Assembly (NCBI GenBank): GCA_017548545.1
Contig: JAFYZW010000108.1
Span: 1-45,477, forward strand
Direction of reading: 5' to 3'
Length of the DNA stretch: 45,477 nucleotides
DNA from: Bacteroidales bacterium
Lineage (GTDB): Bacteria; Bacteroidota; Bacteroidia; Bacteroidales; UBA3663
The position numbers and the translations under genes are program-made. The notes under the pieces were generated by a model, which saw only the letters and a program-made list of their open reading frames with translations, had not been told where the DNA came from and did no database searches. Positions 9,501 to 15,711 of the stretch are shown here, piece by piece (position 1 is the stretch's first letter; every line of letters starts with the position of its first letter).

Positions 9501-11148
9501 GATATTCGATAAGGTCACAAACCGTACCCTCGGCATCGTAATGGACAATCGACTGCTTGGTGTCGATGGGCAGTGTTTCGCCAATGGCCTTCCAAGTCGT
9601 TGTACCTTGAGGACGCCAATTGATGCGCCAATCCAGGCCCTTGAGTTGAACATTGTACTCCCATACCAGACGCACCGCCTTCTCATAAGTGCGATCCTGT
9701 GAGAGTTTGATGGGCACTTCCATCAGAGTGCTGACAGTCTTCTCTTCCCAAAGGTCGTTAGAAGAATGGCTGGATGACTGGCCAGGCAGGTCGGCGAGGT
9801 TCTCCTTGTATTTATTCTCCAGTATTGTTGGAAGGAAAATCACGCGATAGACATACTCACAATCATAGTCGATGTTCTTATCGGTATACTTGAGATTGGA
9901 GCTAGTGCCATTTACCGAGCCCAAAAGCTTATATCCGTCGTTCTTGGCATTTTTTCCATTGTCATAACGGATTATATACCATTTACCATCGGTTTTGCAT
10001 TCGACAGTTCCAGTCTTACTTCCGTCGTAATAAGTGGCGTTCTCCCGCTTAGTCCATGTAATGGTGTTTGTTTTATTCCATTTGTCAAACTCAACTTTAA
10101 GATTCTCAGGTCGAGTATATGGCAAAACCATATCAGTTATGTATGGCTGAAAATACCAGACATCAGAAAAAGTGGTTTCCGCATCTTTAACATTTAAATT
10201 CGAAACACCTTGGTATTTATAGCACACAGGTATAGTGTAAACACCGCCATCAGCATACCATTTGCTGAATGTCACATCAACCTTATTGTTGCTGCTACTA
10301 GTGGTATTCACATCATTTGTGTCAAGATAGAATTTGTTGCTTCGACTGAACTTATAACCAGGATAAAGATATTGATATACTTCGTAGTACTGTTTAATGT
10401 AGCGTGAACTCTTGCTGATGTCGAGCATGTCAGAAGCTTTGAAGGAGAGTGATCCTTCGTCATTCCACTCGACAGACAGTTTGTGCATAGGTTTGTTCTC
10501 GTCGAAATAGTTCAAATCGATGTCCTTCTCGTACTGGAACCATCCCCATTGGCGTGTGTCTTTGAAGACAAGGCGGTTCTTGAAGATAATCCGTTTGACA
10601 CCGTCGAGGAATGAGCGACGACGTGGCAGAAAGCGAATCTTCACATGACCATTGTCGGTATCCATATTATAGGTGCGGATACCGCCATATTCCTGATTGT
10701 CTTCACTGCTATAGGTGATATATGATTTGTCAGTCTTGGCTTTTTGCCAGTGACCGATCTTATGCATAACATCATCATCGGAGACGACAAACACATCGCC
10801 TTCGATAAAGGTCTGTTTTACTTCGCTGTCATGCCATAACATATTCCAATCACTCTTGTCGAAGTCGATGATCATGTCACAGCAGACACGCATCTCGAAT
10901 TCGAAATAGAATTGGTCATTGTCTCCATCAAATCGTTTTTGGGTCCAGAACCAATCGAGGTGATTAGAATCATAATTATCTCCACCGTAGGAAAAATAGC
11001 GATTCTCATTGCGGAAGGTATAGGTACCTCCGCCACCTTCTCCTCCATCGATCTTTTCGTATCCCCAACCAGCAAATGCTGAAGTGATACCTGCCACCAT
11101 CATAATGGATGATAGGAACAGTTGTCGAATCAAATGTTTAGAAATCAT
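541..11148 (-). CDS. Giant secreted multidomain protein (LamG, FN3, GLUG-like, carboxypeptidase-regulatory-like) with sorting-type C-terminal tail
   Basis: The 3535-residue protein starts with a clear signal peptide (residues 1-27, cut after SAFA). In order one can see: a beta-rich N-terminus; FN3-like segments near 350-460, 480-570 and 578-665; a LamG/concanavalin-like region beginning near 690, with DLTLQLWVKP; a GLUG-like block near 790-1050 (FEGNGHTLK, GGIVG repeats); LamG continuing near 1110-1210 (NVDDVRLWNRAL); two carboxypeptidase-regulatory-like folds near 1255-1300 and 1320-1390 (TDAEGDYIIRG, TDADGFYSISV); a large unassigned centre with LRDPPGA near 1765; two more LamG domains near 2480-2560 and 2690-2820; and a duplicated AAFIDGECRG / NW.WIA module near 3090-3420. 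The last 35 residues (WYTLQGFRL ... GIYIHNGEKV) match the C-terminal tail of many Prevotella/Bacteroides secreted proteins, possibly a type IX-type sorting tail. It is third in an operon, 18 nt after the fimbrillin-like gene. Likely a surface adhesin or scaffold; ligand unknown. Confidence 0.85.
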   Translation of the reverse strand: MISKHLIRQLFLSSIMMVAGITSAFAGWGYEKIDGGEGGGGTYTFRNENRYFSYGGDNYDSNHLDWFWTQKRFDGDNDQFYFEFEMRVCCDMIIDFDKSDWNMLWHDSEVKQTFIEGDVFVVSDDDVMHKIGHWQKAKTDKSYITYSSEDNQEYGGIRTYNMDTDNGHVKIRFLPRRRSFLDGVKRIIFKNRLVFKDTRQWGWFQYEKDIDLNYFDENKPMHKLSVEWNDEGSLSFKASDMLDISKSSRYIKQYYEVYQYLYPGYKFSRSNKFYLDTNDVNTTSSSNNKVDVTFSKWYADGGVYTIPVCYKYQGVSNLNVKDAETTFSDVWYFQPYITDMVLPYTRPENLKVEFDKWNKTNTITWTKRENATYYDGSKTGTVECKTDGKWYIIRYDNGKNAKNDGYKLLGSVNGTSSNLKYTDKNIDYDCEYVYRVIFLPTILENKYKENLADLPGQSSSHSSNDLWEEKTVSTLMEVPIKLSQDRTYEKAVRLVWEYNVQLKGLDWRINWRPQGTTTWKAIGETLPIDTKQSIVHYDAEGTVCDLIEYQVLTTINGKELASNILVGNLPAGSYISEVTASTGTEEGNVIVKWKVARADKTNESYYRVLRRPIGTEEWTLLTDEIHGTASEYQYTDNRVSAGSYYEYTVEAFNAVCDEQFVQTDAQIAPGFSQARGTITGHIAFGSGTAVRDVRVNLVKSSADEVSDSPQYLSRYIDGEGKGLTWIADSAKYASNLNGKKDLTLQLWVKPMIEGGESKQAFLNLNNALELGVKRISDNSTFDIAAEITNGYDAEGRYIIATAADWEVFAQMVNSGSTTLDAVMTADVDLEECQTMIGDTEANCYRGHFEGNGHTLKVNYYVHSSTDRDGGYRTAPFSYVGDGFAVQNLHVMGKISTNAKFAGGIVGGIVSGTVTLTRCWSSVTIEGRAAGDGTHGGILSMTNASSLNINSCLFDGVIKGDGLTNCAGMIGWIHDNRTAQLTNCLVNPESVPVSEGFYTYARSRSGNAHVLTNCYYTQKMGKEQGQPIAVADLTPSTLGDGWTSNELSQVVPQLIEGEVNNIVNYSVDATVHQPKTSNNNDNIYCLYAVDLTHPDSREYKVTEFQNLTLDNFDFTHVTARYKDSSWIFSVGKDTLLCDTLVVADATWQACRKPGSATFSLGGSKHVSGNAFKGNVDDVRLWNRALSTKEIDNNYNRILGGIEEGLMLYWPLDEGINIRDYVFDVTQQDGIYLQNHPIVGANAVPSAIVPQHLKLYGMTDAEGDYIIRGIPFQQGGTNYKVMPELGVHEFSPNSSSMFISPTSLTANNVNFEDVSSFPMEGYIYYAGTNIPAEGIMFYVDGELLSEDGKAEQTDADGFYSISVPIGKHYVTAKLDGHTMANGGRFPLEGTFNFDRAMTYDFVDSTLVNFVGRVGGGERNDTLAVGFGASKNNIGIATITLKLNNESFSFNCQDDHITSATKNRTFESDTTSIKSNSWAGIDNKSRYIYIRTDSLTGEFSAKLPPLKYITKSVKIDSNPDIEFSSLPEIDLTNLKKELQDSLLVDDSSGGGKLSYYIYNTKQVFTHYATPTLTIWQEGNEDGAFGEKEILNYQIAPGDSTIDIEDIWTKTANGSIDYRFKYPIFQMDERYTFGIRGFEAYVNKDGGTMTADTIPLNDLVITIANEMSDEQTIIGKILNTDSAGNRKVGEIVDLKKNQLQLSAEGVQKWSWGAGAPNVTAPYTRNLSALFERNGRTYVWNDLFGIVLGDLSQGNNFVTEGPDKPLMVLRDPPGAKSKTTWKSGTTTTKIRTHTRAWNSSENVVFNLVWGTSIQSNAGSPVFMLTTKYSVTTQWDLKGKHQHTLTNKHEETWSTTATEAISTGTDIYHVGSAGDVFIGVSNNFQLGDCTHLGFYRQVDGSIKLDCRDATMLSLKANTFFYYSAYEIEKVMIPKWKELRYPLLTQLPTREECEAYVNNTQQSMYLTWLKDDDVCYGDSGTYVWKKAKGVPSEDKVGYYNEQVKSWRNILKWNEQDKVKAIASEKPSYHRKNISFDGGTSYSYTERHDTTDVTTHDYSGQESIYTNFRHHMAGWSGGGFTSDWGFEIENGFKWGEISSDPDENEKSYAEFAYDFNDGNRGTDFSVDIYRSPQGWSDSFSILGGQSYNPYEGPEYAVYYQPNEKHILSYGTQQMEQPDIRISIDGQNSAKTLTVTDIPAGQKQNLTLHLTNNNQTQQPFDMTYNLIVAETTNNNGLQVYMDGVPMNGRSVLIPKNETVLKTITISQTDQSKLDHKGVKIRFASPYQPLAIYDEVTLNATFVPSSSPVDLIINEPLINTNSEDSIEMKIANFDRNFTNLKYVGVQYKFEGSTSWSEFCRFDSAYIANNIVPERGYLRKWIDMRSDVSYPQGKYTFRAFTMTKYGTDDVYAYSDEVTVIKDNISPRPLTTPTPANGILGYGEDMSIEFNEDIVPGYVGDKNVIVTARLNDKPINHEVAYLFTPHTSANRTRNPIFLNGDFSCDFWLKWDQAGTILQHGKGQNMFAVSIDNDGHVHSSIAGTDYVSLKSVPTDEWLYMVISYKSSDMTFSMLAQYDKVTIELFDNEKVNPITTQVVHYADDNYLYINCDLMSGAMHDLSLFNIYRDVHEAANSKYQAKNVYTYGLTNYWPMNEGHGYVIADARHTHDFDVINTWLIDNKNYSANLTSPEGLTVNIASLNTTIGDSYAIEMWIYPNNVSSEGATLFETGTVASNKLRLHFDADHNLWLDYGEKSQMVADYNELVTFDFGSWSHVALNVLRGQAASFYFNGQRTAVIAETELPRVEGAVMKIGEGYIGYLDEVRYWRASLSEKRLLSNMFNCIDTTSIYSRGLAVYLPFEKESKASGYLTKNFTFENMAPGSNERLGGDAQFGASTNTPPIKSAPEESTLLATPVASERKVVINLKGSTVTPRDIEGTTLNITLADVHDLHGNTSQPIRWSAYVQQNNLKWEKDSVRLVKQYGDDLTFDVNIVNKSGNIEYYSVENLPQWLTLVESEINDNVAPLSTKTLRFRVDPLVRVGKYDLTIGLQGNLQILEPLRITMKVSGEKPSWSFDPLAFEHQMTIIGQVRIDGILMENNESIVAAFIDGECRGLASPEPVRGAAYVTLGIYGNDYKVLDQDKPVTFAIYDATTGMTYIDANLTLADGTQTNIHFSHDELIGNFDEPAIWSKSGKVEQQVPMHQNWNWIALGVEPEDSNPDQVFSAFKYWALTVKDQGSTFASSNGVQWDGPLTMQANTMYKVKITPTPKSETLPSQLTVQGRQVNLADAPVTIYENWTWIAYTPLYTMSVDEALAGVNPERGDRIKSQTGIAIYGNTGWEGNLKSLESGHGYMYFSTVKETKSFVYPTYKLSNPMMNAPRMMSSSHVNDDPTIFTPVDKHLYPDNMTMVIQLLDGSAVVDTAEVAAFIDGECRGATRAYNGLYYLIITGEGSNKPMQIYSCIDGRIVLIDDSQFFVSDDNIGDPWAPYVIDLQHLPEAIDGVYADDDADDDAWYTLQGFRLIGYPESPGIYIHNGEKVAIGKKAVEKR

Positions 11149-11166
11149 ATACTTAGTTATTAATTG

Positions 11167-12096
11167 TTATTGTTTTGTCAGTTTAAGAGTACCAGTTCTA
11201 TATTTGCCTTCATTTAGAGCGACACTGTAATTGGCGCTATAAGTATTTCCGTCTTTGCCAGTAACTACAAAACTATAGTTAAATGGGATCCCATATGTAT
11301 GGAACATTGCAACATAAATAGGAGCAGCGGAATTCTGATTGACAAGAATAGATAAAGGTATATTAGTATTTTCATTTATTGGATAAACTTCCACCTTTAC
11401 TCCTTCATTAGACATGTAAGAAGTTACAGTGGCCTTATGTGGAGTTTTACCAGAAACATAACTGATTTTGAGATCATCAACAATTATTGCGTTATTATTT
11501 TCATCGACAAAAGATAACTTAAAAAAAGAAATAAGGCATCTCATCGATGACATATTAGCATCAGCAGTGGTTTCTGTTGTTGAAACTACTTTTGCAACCC
11601 CAGATTGGTAATAAAATGAATTAGCAAGGGTATTTAACGTGCCGTCTTGTCCATCCAGCGAAATAGTATAATTTGCTGTTACTGTACCACTTATGGAGCC
11701 AAAATTATAAGAATCAGGTGAAGGATATGAAAGTACAAAATAATTATCATCACCACAATACGCCGGTCCTTTAAACTTTGATGTTTTAGAAGAGGATTCC
11801 GCTTCGAGAACACTTTTTTTGAGTTCTTCTGTAGAAAGGTCTGAAGATAAATTGGAAATATTACAACAAGTCAATTCATCACCTTTAGACCAAGAAGTTT
11901 CAAAAGTCTCTGAAATAGTTGCTCGAGTAGGGTCAGTCTCTGAACGTGATACAGTTTCATCAACTTGTGTTATGGTAAGTTGTCGCATCTTTCTGCCGTC
12001 ATCAATTACCGATACCTCATCTTCGTCTGAAGAGGAGCAGTTGGTAAGGCTTACGATAAGAAATAATCCGGATAATAGAATTTTTATTGTTTTCAT
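11167..12096 (-). CDS. Fimbrillin-family-like lipoprotein
   Basis: 309 residues with a lipoprotein signal peptide: KTIKILLSGLFLIVSLTNC, lipid-attachment cysteine at residue 20, followed by SSSDEDE. The rest is low-charge, Ser/Thr/Asn-rich and beta-like, with the arrangement seen in Bacteroidota fimbrillin-like proteins: an early WSKGDELT segment, a central MSSMRCLISFFKLSF strand, and a C-terminus of the form LNEGKYRTGTLKLT. Such proteins are exported as lipoproteins and, in characterised fimbriae, trimmed and polymerised on the surface. Here it sits between a 62-residue peptide gene (28 nt upstream) and the giant secreted protein (18 nt downstream), so it may be an anchor or partner of the giant protein and not a pilus major subunit. 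No gingipain-type Arg site was identified with certainty. Confidence 0.7.
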   Translation of the reverse strand: MKTIKILLSGLFLIVSLTNCSSSDEDEVSVIDDGRKMRQLTITQVDETVSRSETDPTRATISETFETSWSKGDELTCCNISNLSSDLSTEELKKSVLEAESSSKTSKFKGPAYCGDDNYFVLSYPSPDSYNFGSISGTVTANYTISLDGQDGTLNTLANSFYYQSGVAKVVSTTETTADANMSSMRCLISFFKLSFVDENNNAIIVDDLKISYVSGKTPHKATVTSYMSNEGVKVEVYPINENTNIPLSILVNQNSAAPIYVAMFHTYGIPFNYSFVVTGKDGNTYSANYSVALNEGKYRTGTLKLTKQ

Positions 12097-12124
12097 TGTC
12101 TATTGAGATTTACAATTATTAAAG

Positions 12125-12313
12125 TCATTCATCCCATGGTCCTTTTCTTCTAGGGGCTCCGCTACTGCTTGGCGTAAAGCCACCATTTGAAGTATCCTCA
12201 GTAATATCAGAAATGGTAACATCAACACCACCAGTAACACTTTCACACACTATACAGCGCCAATCATCGAGAACGACGATTGTCACTTTTGGATTTTTAT
12301 ATAACTTCTTCAT
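12125..12313 (-). CDS. Small uncharacterised protein of the MKK-Y-x-x-P type
   Basis: 62 residues. It has no signal peptide. The N-terminus MKKLYKNPKVTIVVLDD resembles many short Prevotella/Bacteroides proteins that start K-x-Y-x-x-P followed by a beta-strand. There is a WRCIVC cysteine pair at about residues 18-23, a Gly/Ser/Thr-rich middle, and a charged tail PRRKGPWDE. It is the first gene after a good promoter (12349-12381) and is followed 28 nt later by the fimbrillin-like gene, so it is very likely translated with that operon. I recognise the type but know no function; a secreted or surface-operon leader peptide, a peptide signal or a chaperone-like role are all open. Confidence 0.6.
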   Translation of the reverse strand: MKKLYKNPKVTIVVLDDWRCIVCESVTGGVDVTISDITEDTSNGGFTPSSSGAPRRKGPWDE

Positions 12314-12348
12314 AATTTTATATTATTTAGGTTTTTAGATTTCTGAGT

Positions 12349-12381
12349 GCAAAAATAAGTGAAAATATTAATATATCCAAT
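12349..12381 (-). promoter_or_regulatory. Bacteroidota-type promoter for the peptide/fimbrillin/giant operon
   Basis: On the minus strand ATTG (12378-12381) is followed 20 nt later by TATTTTTG (12350-12357), which fits the TTTG / TAnnTTTG consensus. The -7 box ends 36 nt before the ATG of the 62-residue gene. The rest of 12314-12529 is AT-rich and holds no gene that I can support. Confidence 0.7.
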
Positions 12382-12529
12382 TTTTCAATGGAATTATTTT
12401 GAATTAATACGCGCAAAATGCTCAAAAGCACGACAAAATAGGGGAATAGATTAAATTTTTGTCGCATATAGACCTTAAAATTCGAAAAGGGGGATTCAAT
12501 ACAATTCCTTCGAGAAGTCAAAAGATTTA

Positions 12530-12688
12530 TTACTTGATGATTACCTTCTTGCCATTAAAGATATACAATCCCCTGGCCGTTGGATTACAATCCATGCGAC
12601 GACCATTTATCGAATACCAAGTGGCGTAGCCTTCCGTAATCTCCATGGATATTATTCCCATATCCGAATTCTTACGTGTCTTTCATAT
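12530..12688 (-). pseudogene. Remnant of a secreted protein gene: C-terminal sorting-type tail only
   Basis: The minus strand is open for about 50 codons after an in-frame TGA; the first ATG would be at 12661, giving 43 residues. The encoded end, TWYSINGRRM ... RGLYIFNGKKVIIK, is the same kind of C-terminal tail as that of the giant protein (WYTLQGFRL ... PGIYIHNGEKV) and of many Prevotella secreted proteins. Such a tail normally ends a large exported protein, yet here nothing recognisable precedes it: upstream lies only the hairpin array. The simplest reading is the surviving 3' end of a deleted gene. Confidence 0.65.
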
Positions 12689-12798
12689 GATTACTAGCTT
12701 CTTCCTGGTTGATAAAACTTGAGCTTTTTCAGAAAAGAAGAAGGCTTGCCATGAATAACCTTGTTTCTAAACCAAAACTCTCCATAATAAATCGCGGA

Positions 12799-13204
12799 AT
12801 ATCCGCTAACGAACCGTGGAGGATATGATCCAATTGTAACATATCCGCACGCGAACCGTAGAAGACATGCTTCAATAGAAGAATATCCCCTATCGTTCCA
12901 CAGGGGACATGCTTCGATAACGGGATATCCCCTCGCGTTCCTTAGGGGATATGCTTCGAAAGCGGTATATCCCCACACGTTCCTTAGGAGACATGCTACT
13001 TTAGATTTTTACCCCCTATCGTACAGTAGAGGACATACTGCGATAACGGGATATCCTCTCACGTCCTAAAGGGGACATGCTCCAATAAAATAATATCCCC
13101 TCGCGTACCTTAGAGGATATGGAACGATGCTTTCATATCCGCACACGTACCGTAGGGGACATTATCGTATAAAATCATATCCCCTCGCGAACATTGGGGG
13201 ATAT
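12799..13204. repeat. Array of ten 28-nt hairpin units at an exact 42-bp period
   Basis: Units start at 12799, 12841, 12883, 12925, 12967, 13009, 13051, 13093, 13135 and 13177, always 42 bp apart with no indel. Each unit has a left arm near ATATCCCC, a 12-nt middle that usually contains CG followed by NACC or TTCC, and a right arm near GGGGATAT or GGGGACAT; units 12925 and 13177 have perfect 8-bp arms. The 14-nt gaps are variable but related (GCTTCGATAACGGG and similar). Because 42 is a multiple of three, one minus-strand frame reads as 14-residue units with consensus C/Y-P-L-R-x-A-R-G-Y-x-x-I-x-A, broken by three stops. It fills most of the gene-free interval between 12662 and 13238. Repeats are too degenerate and gaps too short for CRISPR. 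Function unknown. Confidence 0.9.
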
Positions 13205-13212
13205 GCGAGTAT

Positions 13213-13238
13213 TTCTCAATGAATAATTTGATTGAGAA
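13213..13238 (-). terminator. Hairpin directly after the efflux operon
   Basis: An 8-bp stem (TTCTCAAT / ATTGAGAA) with a 10-nt loop abuts the stop codon of the last permease gene. It could end the efflux transcript before the hairpin array, but no U-run follows on the minus strand. Confidence 0.4.
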
Positions 13239-14483
13239 TTATAAAGTTTCCTGGATAATGCCAGAAGTGTCTTCATCGGCATCCCTTTGCTTGATAGCCC
13301 TATCGATCTGCACCTTGTAGAAGAGGCAGGAGGTGAAGAAATAGATGAGCGACTGAGCCCAAAGTGCAAAATACTCATGACTAATATCTTGAAGCGTGGC
13401 CCCCATGCTGTTGACAGCGATGTATCCTTTCACACCGAACGTACTGGGGAGAAGCCACGAAATCCCTTTCCAAAACGCAGGAATACCCTCCGAAGGCCAA
13501 GAGATGCCCGAGAGGAATAGGAAGGGCAGCGAAGTGACAACCACCAGAAGCATCACATTCTCACGGTAGCGTACCAGGCAAGAAAGAGTTATGCCAAAGA
13601 AGATGCAGGCAAGAATGTAAGGCACCATCAAACCAATCAATGACCTCAACGATCCAAGCAACGGGAAATGGAATAACGTGGGCAAAATCATGGTAAGATA
13701 AGCAGCGACCAAAGCATAAATCATAAAATAGCAGAGCGCCTTGCCACCAACAATGCGGAATAAGCCACGATAATGCTGGTCGATGGGAATCAGTTCACCA
13801 TAACGGTTGTTCTCTCGATTGGTGCCAGCAGCCAAACCAATACCTAAAAGTAGGGTTTGTTGGATGACAAGAATAAGCACCGCCGGAAGAAGGAAGCTTC
13901 CATAGCCTCCCACTGGATTGAAAATAGGAACTTCGTCGAATTCAAGAGGGCGAACCGTCACCTCGTCGTCACGATCTGTGAAGCCTGTCGATCTTGACAG
14001 CTGTATCTTCGACCCCATCTGTGAAGACACAGCCTGTGCCGTTTGGAAGATGGCCTTGTAGGTCAACATCAGACTCATGTCGCAAAAGACACTGACGTGA
14101 GCCTGTTCGCCTCGATGGATGTTGGTATCGAAATCTGAAGGAAAAAAGAGGACACCCTTTACCTGCTGACGACCCACCAAATCCTTGGCCTCAGTAAGAC
14201 TTGTGCAATGATAGGCTACATTGACATCGGGTGAAGCATTGCACAGACGGATGTACTCACGGCTTTCGGCCGAATGACTATAGTCAACCACGGCGACAGG
14301 CACCTCACGCACCACCTCATTATTGTAAATCCAGGAATAAAGCAGTGGATAAATAGTGGATGCGAGCAGGAAGAAGATGAGCACAGCTTCATCCTTGACG
14401 GTCATCTTCATTTCGTTCGCCCAGATGATCGACATGTCGTGGAGACCCTCCTTGATAGTTCGCTTTATTTTGTTAAAATTCAT
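13239..14483 (-). CDS. ABC-2 type transporter permease (second permease of efflux operon)
   Basis: 414 residues. It has the layout of YbhS/YbhR-like ABC-2 permeases: one N-terminal membrane helix (about residues 31-53), a long extracytoplasmic domain beginning VVREVPVAVVDYSHSAESREYIR, then five or so helices from about residue 190 to 390 (LLPAVLILVIQQTLLLGIGLAAGTNRE, ALCYFMIYALVAAYLTMI, LLVVVTSLPFLFLSGISWP). In characterised relatives two such permeases, an ATPase, a HlyD-type adaptor and TolC export drugs or ions across both membranes. This gene is last in the tolC-adaptor-permease-permease run, 54 nt after the first permease. No ATPase gene accompanies it. Family call is secure; substrate unknown. 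Confidence 0.88.
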   Translation of the reverse strand: MNFNKIKRTIKEGLHDMSIIWANEMKMTVKDEAVLIFFLLASTIYPLLYSWIYNNEVVREVPVAVVDYSHSAESREYIRLCNASPDVNVAYHCTSLTEAKDLVGRQQVKGVLFFPSDFDTNIHRGEQAHVSVFCDMSLMLTYKAIFQTAQAVSSQMGSKIQLSRSTGFTDRDDEVTVRPLEFDEVPIFNPVGGYGSFLLPAVLILVIQQTLLLGIGLAAGTNRENNRYGELIPIDQHYRGLFRIVGGKALCYFMIYALVAAYLTMILPTLFHFPLLGSLRSLIGLMVPYILACIFFGITLSCLVRYRENVMLLVVVTSLPFLFLSGISWPSEGIPAFWKGISWLLPSTFGVKGYIAVNSMGATLQDISHEYFALWAQSLIYFFTSCLFYKVQIDRAIKQRDADEDTSGIIQETL

Positions 14484-14537
14484 GTTCTTGTTGAAAGAAT
14501 CGGAGTTCTCAGAGTATTCTGAGTATTCAGATAAAGA

Positions 14538-15710
14538 TCAGGGAATATATTTATACACAAGCATAGCCCTGTAGATGTTGCGCATGACGAAAAGCGGCAG
14601 TATCATAAAGACGACGAGCATCGCCCAATAAGGCCAAGCGTAAAGGAGCGGGAAGCCGTTGAAAATATTGATCTGATAGATCATATAATAATGGCGCAAT
14701 GGGAAGATCCATGACAATGATTGTAATGCACCGTCCATTGCAAATACCGGGAACGTTGCACCCGCCATACTGATTCCAAGCATGGCCAACAAGCAACACA
14801 ACGTCATCGACATTCGAAGCGAAGGTGCCAACCCGAAAAGGAAGATGCCAAAGCTTTGAGAAGCGACTACCGAAACGAAACCTAGCAAAAGTATAGGCCA
14901 CACGCCACCCGGATGCGGGAAGTCGAGCACATAGTAGATGTAGAACTCGAAACCATAGAAAATAAGCAGAAAGACGATAGTCTGCGGGATCATCTTACCG
15001 ATTACGGCCACCCAGGGATCGCCATCTGCATAACGCATCCATTCGTGCGATGTGCCAAACTTTAATTCCGTTCCAATAGAATAAGCTGAAATAAGGAAGA
15101 TCATCAGCATCAGCAAGCCTGGAACAAGCGTCGAAGAGAGATAGATATTGTAGTTGGACCAAGGATTTCCCACCATGTGAAGATCTACTGAGATGGGTTG
15201 GAGAAACGCACGTATCTCGTGTTCTGTCTTACCGATAGCAGAGAGCTTCTGCTTTCCTACACCAGCTGATCCCAAAGTTGCAACGGTCTTGAGGTCACGG
15301 AACGTGGAGGAACCAGCCAGCATGTAGGTGCTGTTATAATAGAACGAAATCTTTGGCTGACGCGACAGCGACAGACCGCCAGTCGTTCCCTCTGGGATAT
15401 AGAGGAAAGCATAGATCTCACGCCGCTGGATGGCATTGCGTGCATCATTCACGTTGGCATAATGTCCCACAACGTGCGAAGTCTGGAAACTGTCGAGCGT
15501 ACGGATGAGCTGACGCGAAGTGGCCGTATTATCCTGATCAACCACACCCACCGGCAAATCCACTGCCTGGCCCGCACTCAGCACCGATGTCATAAAGAAG
15601 ATGACGGTGATGGGTATCACAACCATACAGAAGATATAGATGGGGTTCTTGAAAACCAGGATACGGCATTCGCGACCCGCAATATGTATGATTCGCGCAA
15701 GCTTATTCAT
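14538..15710 (-). CDS. ABC-2 type transporter permease (first permease of efflux operon)
   Basis: 390 residues, paralogous in layout to the next gene. One helix near residues 20-44 (IYIFCMVVIPITVIFFMTSV), an extracytoplasmic domain that starts LPVGVVDQDNTATSRQLIRTL, then a membrane block from about residue 190 (STLVPGLLMLMIFLISAYSIGTE onward) with the conserved GTELKFGTSHEWM loop and a FPLRHYYMIYQ segment before the last helices. The start is 1 nt after the stop of the HlyD-type adaptor, so translation is coupled. Together the two permeases would form the inner-membrane channel of a tripartite pump; the nucleotide-binding subunit is not encoded here. Confidence 0.88.
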   Translation of the reverse strand: MNKLARIIHIAGRECRILVFKNPIYIFCMVVIPITVIFFMTSVLSAGQAVDLPVGVVDQDNTATSRQLIRTLDSFQTSHVVGHYANVNDARNAIQRREIYAFLYIPEGTTGGLSLSRQPKISFYYNSTYMLAGSSTFRDLKTVATLGSAGVGKQKLSAIGKTEHEIRAFLQPISVDLHMVGNPWSNYNIYLSSTLVPGLLMLMIFLISAYSIGTELKFGTSHEWMRYADGDPWVAVIGKMIPQTIVFLLIFYGFEFYIYYVLDFPHPGGVWPILLLGFVSVVASQSFGIFLFGLAPSLRMSMTLCCLLAMLGISMAGATFPVFAMDGALQSLSWIFPLRHYYMIYQINIFNGFPLLYAWPYWAMLVVFMILPLFVMRNIYRAMLVYKYIP

Positions 15711-15711
15711 T

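Noticed and set aside
12327..12521. 64-residue minus-strand frame upstream of the small-protein gene
   Set aside because: It runs through the promoter, is AT-driven, and has no family features.
12694..12978. 94-residue minus-strand frame as a gene
   Set aside because: It starts at GTG inside the hairpin array, covers only part of the repeat, has no promoter, and ends in unrelated sequence.
12799..13204. CRISPR array
   Set aside because: Repeats differ from unit to unit, the gaps are only 14 nt and resemble one another, and there are no cas genes.
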